Source: an uncultured Bacteroidales bacterium (GTDB taxonomy: Bacteria > Bacteroidota > Bacteroidia > Bacteroidales > Bacteroidaceae). Taken from it: a stretch of 64,000 nt of DNA. This document shows positions 8,235-15,064 of the stretch, piece after piece (positions within the stretch are counted from its first letter, which is position 1; each line of letters opens with the position of its first letter). A model generated the notes under the pieces. It was not told the origin of the DNA. It saw nothing but the letters and a program-made list of their open reading frames with translations, and searched no databases. Where the stretch lies: the NCBI GenBank assembly GCA_902776455.1, contig CACYQI010000008.1, positions 1-64,000 on the forward strand, given 5' to 3'. Made by a program: the position numbers and the translations under genes.

Positions 8235-9385
8235 GGAAAACCATCTTCGCAGCACTCCTGTTGGGCGGGATGCTCACGGGCTGCAACACCAAAACCAACA
8301 ACGAACCAAACGAATCAGAGTGCATGAACACGACATTGACGCTTTCGCAAGAGTGGGACAAGGTGTTCCCGCTGAGCGATAAAGTGAGCCACCGGAAGGT
8401 GACATTCGAGACGCAATACGGGCTGACCCTTGCGGCAGACCTCTACACGCCCTTGGCAAGTGAACAAACAAAAACGGATGGCAAGAAGTTGCCTGCCATC
8501 GCTGTGAGCGGTCCCTTTGGCGCCACGAAGGAACAGTCGAGCGGTCTCTACGCCATGCGGATGGCCGAGCGCGGCTTCGTAGCCTTGGCCTTCGACCCCT
8601 CATATACAGGCGAAAGCAGCGGCGAACCACGTCGCACGGCCTCGCCCGACATCAATACCGAGGACTTCCTGGCAGCCGTCGATTTCCTCTCGAAGCAGGA
8701 GAACGTCGATGCCGGCCGCATAGGCATCATCGGCATCTGCGGCTGGGGAGGCATCGCCCTCAATGCGGCTGCAGCCGACACCCGCATCAAAGCCACCGTC
8801 GCCGCTACCATGTACGACATGACCCGCGTTAGCGGCAACGACTACAACGACGCTTTCGACGTGGAAGAGGCTCGCCACAGCGCCCGCGAAAGGCTTTCGC
8901 AGCAGCGACTCTCCGACCCGATGGCGATGGCTGGAGGCGTGCCCGACACCGTGCCCCCGCAGGCTCCGCGATTCGTACACGACTATTTCGACTACTACAA
9001 GACTGAGCGCGGATACCACAAACGCAGCGGGAACTCAAACGACGGATGGCGAGTGATAGGCACACAAGCCTATGCCAACAGCCGCTTCCTCTATTATATT
9101 AACGAGATTCGCTCTGCCGTCCTCGTCATGCACGGCGCAGATGCCCACTCGCGCTACTTTGGGGAAGCAGCCTACCAGTACATGGTCGAAGGCCAAGCCG
9201 AAGGCTATAACTTCGTGGGCAAGCCGAATCCCAACCCCGAGAACAAGCAGTTGCTCATCATCCCCGACGCGTCGCATTGCGACCTCTACGACGGAGGCTA
9301 CGAGGAACCTGCAGGCCATGGGCAGCCGAAGAACATGATTCCCTGGGACACGCTGGCTGAGTTCTTCGCCAACAATCTAAGATGA
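8231..9385 (+). CDS. Alpha/beta hydrolase lipoprotein with Cys nucleophile motif
   Basis: 384 aa. A lipoprotein signal ends MLTGC. The alpha/beta-hydrolase fold shows GIIGICGWGG, where the nucleophile elbow is G-x-C-x-G with Cys170 instead of Ser, as in dienelactone-hydrolase-like enzymes. HGADAHS and DASHCD supply likely Asp and His. The enzyme would cleave a small ester or lactone, substrate unknown. Start and stop both overlap their neighbours by ATGA, so it is the middle of a tightly coupled three-gene unit (flavodoxin, hydrolase, amidohydrolase-ABM). Confidence 0.85.
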   Translation: MRKTIFAALLLGGMLTGCNTKTNNEPNESECMNTTLTLSQEWDKVFPLSDKVSHRKVTFETQYGLTLAADLYTPLASEQTKTDGKKLPAIAVSGPFGATKEQSSGLYAMRMAERGFVALAFDPSYTGESSGEPRRTASPDINTEDFLAAVDFLSKQENVDAGRIGIIGICGWGGIALNAAAADTRIKATVAATMYDMTRVSGNDYNDAFDVEEARHSARERLSQQRLSDPMAMAGGVPDTVPPQAPRFVHDYFDYYKTERGYHKRSGNSNDGWRVIGTQAYANSRFLYYINEIRSAVLVMHGADAHSRYFGEAAYQYMVEGQAEGYNFVGKPNPNPENKQLLIIPDASHCDLYDGGYEEPAGHGQPKNMIPWDTLAEFFANNLR

Positions 9386-10752
9386 AACCCATGAAACGGC
9401 ACGGAGCAACCCTCATCGCCATGCTGTTAGCCACCACATCATTTGCGCAAGGCGTGACCGACGTACACAGCCACATCATCACGTCCGACTTTGTGTCTGC
9501 CCTGAAGAAGGAAGGGAAGCTGGCCGACGAGGGGTTCCCTCTGCCGCGATACGACGTGGAGAGTCATCTGAAATGGATGGACGAAGCAGGCGTCGCCACA
9601 TCGGTCTTGACCCTCGCCGCCCCGCAGCCGGCCTCGGCAGACGTGGTGCGAGAGGCCAACGAGGCAGCAGCCCGCATCAAAAAGGAGCATCCGGGCAGGT
9701 TCTTGTTCTGTGCTGCGTTGCCGCTTCCCGATGTGGATGCAGCCATCCGCGAAGCAAAGTATGCGCTCGACACGCTGAAGGCCGACGGCATCAAGCTGGC
9801 AAGCAACGTTCAAGGCCAATACCTTGGTGCGCCGGAACTCGACACGCTGTTCGCTTTCCTCAATGAGCGCAAGGCCGTCGTCATCCTGCATCCGCACCGC
9901 CCGGAGCCTGTGAACCGCGAAGTGATGACACAGACCCCGCTTGCCATGCAAGAGTACCTCTCGGAGACCACACGTGCCGTGACGAACATGATCAGCCGCA
10001 ACGTGTTGGCTCGCTACTCGGAGGTCAAGGTCGTGGTGCCGCATTGCGGAGCCTATCTGCCGTTGGCCATGCCCCGCATGAGGTCGCTGGCACCCGTGAT
10101 GCAGGCAAACAAACTGGTGGGCGACATTGACTGGGAAACCAATCTCCGCACGCTCTACTACGACCTTGCGGGAGCACATTCGCCCGAAACCATACGCCAG
10201 ATGCTCACCATCACTACGCCCGACCATCTGCTCTACGGTTCCGACTTCCCCTATGCCGCTCCCCATGTGCTCACGCAAAGCCTGGCGAGGATGAAGCAGT
10301 ACCTGGCAGCAGAGCCTGACCTGGCACCCTTCAGGGAGATGATTCTCTGGAAGAATGCCCAATGGCTCTTCGGACTGACGGACGAGAAGCCATCGGCTGC
10401 GACGCACAGGAGCGATTCGGCGATGATAGTCCGCATAGCCGAAATCGAGGTCTATCCGCAGTATCTGGAGGAATACCTCGCGATAGCCAGGGAGGTGGAC
10501 CGCTTGAGCATCGAGCGCGAACCGGGCGTCGTCTGCCTCTACCCCATGCAGAGCAGCGAGGACCCGTGCCAGATACGCATCCTCGAGATATACGCCTCGG
10601 AGGAAGTCTATCAGCAGCATCTCCAGACAGAGCACTTCCAGAAGTACAAGACGGGCACGCTCCACATGGTGAAGAGCCTGAAGCTGCCGCTCATGAAGCC
10701 GCTCGACTCCGAGACGATGAAGCAGATATTCATTAAGCAGAACATGCCGTGA
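9382..10752 (+). CDS. Exported amidohydrolase-2 / ABM monooxygenase fusion
   Basis: 456 aa. After a signal peptide (about 23 aa) comes an Amidohydro_2 TIM barrel of the ACMSD/resorcylate-decarboxylase type with metal ligands in place: DVHSH (His29, His31), HPH (His170, His172), PHCG (His221) and GSDFPY (Asp288). From about residue 352 to the end there is an antibiotic-biosynthesis-monooxygenase (ABM) ferredoxin-like domain (MIVRIAEIEVYPQYLEEYL, EPGVVCLYPMQ, EIYASEEVYQQHLQTEHF). Barrel enzymes of this group hydrolyse or decarboxylate aromatic acids, while ABM domains act on quinols and aromatics, so the fusion suggests one aromatic or quinone substrate handled by both. The start overlaps the preceding stop as ATGA. 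Confidence 0.83.
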   Translation: MKPMKRHGATLIAMLLATTSFAQGVTDVHSHIITSDFVSALKKEGKLADEGFPLPRYDVESHLKWMDEAGVATSVLTLAAPQPASADVVREANEAAARIKKEHPGRFLFCAALPLPDVDAAIREAKYALDTLKADGIKLASNVQGQYLGAPELDTLFAFLNERKAVVILHPHRPEPVNREVMTQTPLAMQEYLSETTRAVTNMISRNVLARYSEVKVVVPHCGAYLPLAMPRMRSLAPVMQANKLVGDIDWETNLRTLYYDLAGAHSPETIRQMLTITTPDHLLYGSDFPYAAPHVLTQSLARMKQYLAAEPDLAPFREMILWKNAQWLFGLTDEKPSAATHRSDSAMIVRIAEIEVYPQYLEEYLAIAREVDRLSIEREPGVVCLYPMQSSEDPCQIRILEIYASEEVYQQHLQTEHFQKYKTGTLHMVKSLKLPLMKPLDSETMKQIFIKQNMP

Positions 10753-10840
10753 ACCGTCATTCCCCCTGAAACTGAGGCTACTGCACACAAGGCAAGCCGG
10801 ACATCACATAGCAAGACAAACCCCCAAAAGCAATAAGACT

Positions 10841-12013
10841 ATGCAAGGAAACTTCTATTATCACAACCCCACCAAGCTGTATTTTGGTGAAGACTCCCTC
10901 AACTTTCTCAGGGTCGAGCTGCAGGGCTACGGCCCCAACGTGCTGCTGAACTACGGCAGCGGCAGCGTGAAACGCAACGGCATCTACGACCAAGTGGTGG
11001 CCATCCTCAAGGAGGCCGGCAAGACCATCATAGAGAACCCGGGCGTGATGACCAACCCTACGCTCGAGAAGCTCAACGAGGGCGTGAAGATAGCCCGCGA
11101 GAACGACATCGACCTCATACTCTCCCTGGGCGGCGGCAGCGTGTGCGACTACTCGAAAGCCGTGGCAGCATCGGTCTTCTACGAAGGCGACTACTGGGAC
11201 CAGTTCTGGCTGAAACAGCAGAATCCTGCTGCCGACCAGCCTCTGCTGCCCGTAGGCTGCATCCTGACCATGGCGGGAACCGGCTCGGAGATGAACGCCG
11301 GAACGGTGATTACCGATGCCGAGCGCACCTTCAAGGTAGGGCATGTGTTCGACGACCGGCTCATGCCGAAGTTCTCCATCCTCAACCCCCGCTTCACCAT
11401 GACCGTGCCGGAGAACCAGATGAAGGCTGGCATCTACGACATCATGAACCACATCATGGAGCAATACTTCAGCGACTTCGACGACAACACGAGCGACTAT
11501 CTGGCCGAAGGACTGATGCGCTCCGTCGTCCACAGCAGCCGCATCGCCGTCAAGAACCCGCAGGACTACGAGGCACGCTCCAACATCATGTGGACGGCAA
11601 CCTGGGCTTTGAACACCCTCATCGGACTGGGAAAGCAGCAGGACTGGATGGTACACATGATCGGCCACAGCGTAGGAGCCTGGACGCATGCACCCCACGG
11701 CTTCGCACTCGCCTCGGTGTCGATGGCCTACTACCGTCGTGCCCTGAAGCCCGGACTGCCCAAGTTCGTGCGTTTCGCCAAGAATGTGTGGGGCATCAGT
11801 AGCGAAGGACTGACCGACGAGCAAGTGGCAGAACGCGGACTCGAAGCGCTGAAGGACTGGATGCTGGAGGTAGGTCTGCCCCTGACCATCAGCGAACTCG
11901 GAGCCACCACCGAGATGATTCCCGGCATCACGGAGACGACCGTCGTCTATCCCGCAGGCTATCTCGACCTGAAGAAAGAGGACATCAGCGAGATTCTGAA
12001 AGAGAGCTTGTAG
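10841..12013 (+). CDS. NADPH-dependent iron/zinc alcohol dehydrogenase, YqhD/BDH-like
   Basis: 390 aa, the usual length of group III alcohol dehydrogenases. N-terminal FYYHNPTKLYFGE is typical of the butanol dehydrogenase/YqhD subgroup. LSLGGGSVCDYSKA (about 95-108) is the nucleotide-binding loop. Metal ligands lie in MNHIMEQYF and in the paired-His stretch HMIGHSVGAWTHAPHG. The family reduces short aldehydes with NADPH and in enterobacteria defends against reactive aldehydes. It follows the hydrolase/amidohydrolase genes after 88 bp with no terminator between, so it is likely the last gene of the same operon. Confidence 0.9.
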   Translation: MQGNFYYHNPTKLYFGEDSLNFLRVELQGYGPNVLLNYGSGSVKRNGIYDQVVAILKEAGKTIIENPGVMTNPTLEKLNEGVKIARENDIDLILSLGGGSVCDYSKAVAASVFYEGDYWDQFWLKQQNPAADQPLLPVGCILTMAGTGSEMNAGTVITDAERTFKVGHVFDDRLMPKFSILNPRFTMTVPENQMKAGIYDIMNHIMEQYFSDFDDNTSDYLAEGLMRSVVHSSRIAVKNPQDYEARSNIMWTATWALNTLIGLGKQQDWMVHMIGHSVGAWTHAPHGFALASVSMAYYRRALKPGLPKFVRFAKNVWGISSEGLTDEQVAERGLEALKDWMLEVGLPLTISELGATTEMIPGITETTVVYPAGYLDLKKEDISEILKESL

Positions 12014-12067
12014 CCTTTCCCACCCTCGGTGCTTTTCTCCCGACAGCTATATCTTTTTAAGCCGCAG

Positions 12068-12153
12068 GGAGCATCGCCAGTACCACCACGGAGAAACTCC
12101 AGTACTACCACGGTGAAACTCCAGTACCACCGTGGTAGTACTGGCGATGCTCC
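12068..12153. repeat. 22-bp-period repeat inside a long hairpin
   Basis: A 22-nt arm (12068-12089) pairs with 12132-12153 with one G-U. The enclosed and overlapping sequence repeats CCAGTAC at 12077, 12099 and 12121, exactly 22 bp apart. The core differs from the GTGGAG arrays but the period is the same. It could also act as a terminator for the dehydrogenase gene. Confidence 0.8.
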
Positions 12154-12210
12154 ATGAGGGGGTCAGGAGAAGGCCTCTGTTTGCATTTTCATACTTCATA
12201 CTATATTTTT

Positions 12211-12238
12211 CAATTTTCAATTTTCAATTTTCAATTAT
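12211..12238 (+). repeat. Heptamer tract TCAATTT, 4 units
   Basis: Three copies of TCAATTT and one TCAATTA, 28 bp, directly upstream of the cysE -7 box, where a -33 element would be expected. Confidence 0.9.
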
Positions 12239-12244
12239 TATTCG

Positions 12245-12252
12245 TACCTTTG
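12245..12252 (+). promoter_or_regulatory. Promoter -7 box for cysE
   Basis: TACCTTTG fits TAnnTTTG, 31 nt before the ATG. The -33 region is replaced by the heptamer tract, so no TTTG is present at the usual spacing. Confidence 0.65.
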
Positions 12253-12283
12253 CACCTGCATTTATTGATAACGACCCAACACA

Positions 12284-13279
12284 ATGAGTCCAAACGAACT
12301 CAATGAGCTGCTGAAACAGACCGTCGGCCAGCTCTCGGAGCCGGAATCGCTGCACGGCCTCTTCCGCGAAGTCAGCGAGGGCGACCCGCTTCCCTCGGCT
12401 CCTGCATTAACCGAGATTATCGATCTCTGCCGTGCCATCCTGTTCCCTGGCTTCTACGGCAAGTCGCTCCTCAGTCGCGAAACACTCCCCTATCACATCG
12501 GCGTCAGCCTGGACCGCCTCGGCCACCTGCTCACGCAGCAAGTGCTGGCAGGCCTCTGCTTCCAGAAAGGGACTACTGACTACAGACAACAGGCAACAGA
12601 AAAGGAGCAACAAGCACTCCCCCCAAGGGGGAGCGGGGAGGGGGCCAGTACGTGCGAACTAACGGCGAAGGCACAAGCCATAACCGGCGAGTTCATCGCC
12701 TGGCTGCCAGAGCTGCGACGCATCCTTGCCACCGACGTCGAGGCCGCCTACAACGGCGACCCGGCTGCCGAGTCGTATGGCGAAATCATCAGTTGCTACC
12801 CCGTCATCAAGGCACTCACCTGCTACCGCATCGCCCATGAGCTTCTGCTGTTGGGCGTGCCTCTGATTCCCCGCATCATTACCGAAATGGCCCACAGCGA
12901 AACGGGTATCGACATCCATCCGGGTGCCCAGATAGGCCACCACTTCACCATCGACCACGGCACAGGCGTGGTCATCGGGGCCACGTGCATCATCGGCAAC
13001 AACGTCAAGCTGTACCAGGGCGTCACGCTCGGCGCTAAGAGTTTCACGCTCGACGACGACGGCAACCCCATCAAAGGCATCGCCCGCCACCCCATCCTCG
13101 AGGACGACGTCATCGTCTATAGTAATGCGACGGTCCTCGGACGCATCACCCTAGCCAAAGGCACCGTCATCGGAGGCAACGTATGGGTAACGGAAAGCAC
13201 CAAGCCGGGCGAACAAATCGTACAGGCAAAGAAGCGGAAGAGCCAAGTGGTGCGGCCAGAAGACTGGGGATGCCTGTAG
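12284..13279 (+). CDS. cysE: Serine O-acetyltransferase
   Basis: 331 aa. It transfers acetyl from acetyl-CoA to L-serine, the first step of cysteine synthesis, in the cytoplasm. The N-terminal helical domain is followed by a left-handed beta-helix: HSETGIDIHPGAQIG, HFTIDHGTGVVIG, ATCIIGNNVKLYQGVTLGAKSF carry the hexapeptide pattern and catalytic His/Asp. TDVEAAYNGDPAAESYGEII is the conserved family segment. Residues about 97-124 (TTDYRQQ to GEGAST) do not look like family sequence; they come from a 28-bp heptamer tract and a C/G-rich palindromic stretch inserted in frame. No operon partner is visible; it has its own promoter. Confidence 0.93.
   Translation: MSPNELNELLKQTVGQLSEPESLHGLFREVSEGDPLPSAPALTEIIDLCRAILFPGFYGKSLLSRETLPYHIGVSLDRLGHLLTQQVLAGLCFQKGTTDYRQQATEKEQQALPPRGSGEGASTCELTAKAQAITGEFIAWLPELRRILATDVEAAYNGDPAAESYGEIISCYPVIKALTCYRIAHELLLLGVPLIPRIITEMAHSETGIDIHPGAQIGHHFTIDHGTGVVIGATCIIGNNVKLYQGVTLGAKSFTLDDDGNPIKGIARHPILEDDVIVYSNATVLGRITLAKGTVIGGNVWVTESTKPGEQIVQAKKRKSQVVRPEDWGCL
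12571..12655 (+). repeat. Heptamer tract plus C/G palindrome inserted within cysE
   Basis: GACTACT, GACTACA, GACAACA, GGCAACA at 12571-12598 (4 x 7 bp), then a CCCCCCAAGGGGG-type palindromic run resembling intergenic repeats elsewhere in the window. The frame is kept. Confidence 0.8.
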
Positions 13280-13290
13280 GATAATTGATT

Positions 13291-13470
13291 TAAGTTTCGG
13301 GAGTTATAAGATGAAGTTAAATAGGGAGTTAAGCCTGCTTCGCAGGCAGGAAGTTAAGCACTGCGTTCTGGACGATAGCTTTGGATGTTGACAGCCTTTA
13401 TGGTATTGTCCTTTTATAACTTCCATGAGCGTAGCGAATTAACTTCCATTTTTACTTCCACTTTAATAGG
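13291..13470. repeat. Dispersed repeat M3, copy 2 (inverted relative to 6845)
   Basis: Begins with AAGTTTCGGGAGTTATAAG and ends with TTCCATTTTTACTTCCACTT. Read on the other strand it matches both ends and the ATCGTCCAG core of the 6845-7090 copy. It fills most of the gap after cysE. Confidence 0.75.
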
Positions 13471-13516
13471 GGTTAGAGAATACCATCTGTCCTTTACCTG
13501 CAACCAAAACCATCCT

Positions 13517-13544
13517 CTAACCACTAACCTCTAACCACTAACCA
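13517..13544 (+). repeat. Heptamer tract CTAACCA, 4 units
   Basis: CTAACCA, CTAACCT, CTAACCA, CTAACCA: 28 bp, ending 12 bp before the next ATG. Confidence 0.9.
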
Positions 13545-13555
13545 CTATACAAACA

Positions 13556-15064
13556 ATGCAAAACCCCAAGTGGAACACTCCCGCAAGCAAGGCCGGAGAA
13601 GAGTTTGAAATGATAGCCAAGACCTTCCAAGGCCTTGAGACAGTACTGGCAACGGAGCTTATAGACCTCGGCGCCAACAACATACAGTTAGGACGACGCA
13701 TGGTCAGCTTCACCGGAAACAAGGAGCTGCTCTACCGCGCCAACTTCCAGTTGCGCACAGCCATCAAGATATTGATGCCCATCAAGCACTTCCGCGCCAC
13801 CTCGGCCGACGAGGTCTATACCGCCGTGCAGGAGATTGACTGGACCAACTACCTGACCAGCGAGACCACCTTCGCCGTGGATAGCGTCGTGTTCAGCACA
13901 GAGTTTCGGCACTCTAAGTTTGTAGCCTACAAGGTGAAGGACGCGATTGTTGACCAAATGCGGGAGCGGACGGGAGAACGTCCGAACATCCGCATCACCA
14001 ATCCCGACCTGCAGCTCCACATCCACATCGCTGAGTACGACTGCACCCTCTCGCTCGACACGAGCGGCGAGAGCCTGCACCGTCGCGGCTACCGGCAGGA
14101 GACGGTGGAAGCTCCTCTGAACGAAGTGCTTGCCGCCGGCATTATCATGCTGACGGGATGGAAGGGCGAATGCGACCTCATCGACCCGATGTGCGGCAGC
14201 GGCACCATTCCCATCGAAGCCGCCCTCATTGCCCGCGGCATCGCACCCGGCGTGTATCGCAAGGAGTATGCCTTCGAGAAGTGGCCCGACTTCGACCAGG
14301 AACTCTTCGACAGCATCTACGAGGATGAGTCGCGGGAGCACGACTTCGAGCACCACATCTACGGCTACGACATCAATCATAATGCTGTTGCCATCGCCAC
14401 GACCAACGTCAAGGCGGCCGGGCTGAGCAAGGAAATCAGCATCCAGCAGCAGGACTTCGCCGACTTCAAACAGCCAGCAGAGAAGGCCATCATCATCACC
14501 AATCCGCCCTACGGCGAGCGCATCTCGGCGCCCGACCTGCTTGGGCTCTACAAGATGATAGGCAGCAAATTCAAACACGACTTTACGGGAAACGACGCAT
14601 GGGTGCTCAGCTACCGCGAAGAATGCTTCGACCAGATAGGACTCAAGCCGTCGCTCCGCACGCCCCTCTACAACGGAAGCCTCGAATGCGAACTCCGCAA
14701 GTACCAGATGTTCAGCGGAAAGTTCAACGACATGCGTGCCGAGGGAGGCGACATCAAGACGGCTCAGGAGCGACGCATGATGGCGGATCGGAAGCGATTC
14801 AAGCAACGTCGCGACTTCAAGGAACGCCTCGAGGACGACCCCCGCGACCGCTTCACCCGCAAGAAGGACAGAGAAGACTTCCGCAGAGACAGCAAGAAAG
14901 GCGACTTCCGCAAGGACTTCAAGGGCGAACGCAAGGAGTTCAAAAGCGACAAGAAAGACTTCAGAGGCGACAGGAAGGACTTCAGGAAAGACTTCCGCAA
15001 ACCCTTCGACAAGAACAAACCCGGCAAGAAATATGGAAAGAACCACTATGACGATGAAGATTAA
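13556..15064 (+). CDS. THUMP-domain class I RNA methyltransferase (RlmL/Trm14-like)
   Basis: 502 aa. FEMIAKTFQGLETVLATEL opens the ferredoxin-like plus THUMP region (about 17-170). The Rossmann methyltransferase domain shows the SAM site DPMCGSGTIPIEAAL and the catalytic NPPYGER motif, as in enzymes making m2G in rRNA or tRNA. A basic C-terminal tail (about 400-502) is built of repeated KDFR/KKDFRGD units and probably binds RNA; its repetitive DNA invites length variation. ATG 13556 is used; an internal Met at residue 19 would also keep the fold. The last bases overlap the start of the DPP-IV gene, so the two are likely cotranscribed. Confidence 0.85.
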   Translation: MQNPKWNTPASKAGEEFEMIAKTFQGLETVLATELIDLGANNIQLGRRMVSFTGNKELLYRANFQLRTAIKILMPIKHFRATSADEVYTAVQEIDWTNYLTSETTFAVDSVVFSTEFRHSKFVAYKVKDAIVDQMRERTGERPNIRITNPDLQLHIHIAEYDCTLSLDTSGESLHRRGYRQETVEAPLNEVLAAGIIMLTGWKGECDLIDPMCGSGTIPIEAALIARGIAPGVYRKEYAFEKWPDFDQELFDSIYEDESREHDFEHHIYGYDINHNAVAIATTNVKAAGLSKEISIQQQDFADFKQPAEKAIIITNPPYGERISAPDLLGLYKMIGSKFKHDFTGNDAWVLSYREECFDQIGLKPSLRTPLYNGSLECELRKYQMFSGKFNDMRAEGGDIKTAQERRMMADRKRFKQRRDFKERLEDDPRDRFTRKKDREDFRRDSKKGDFRKDFKGERKEFKSDKKDFRGDRKDFRKDFRKPFDKNKPGKKYGKNHYDDED

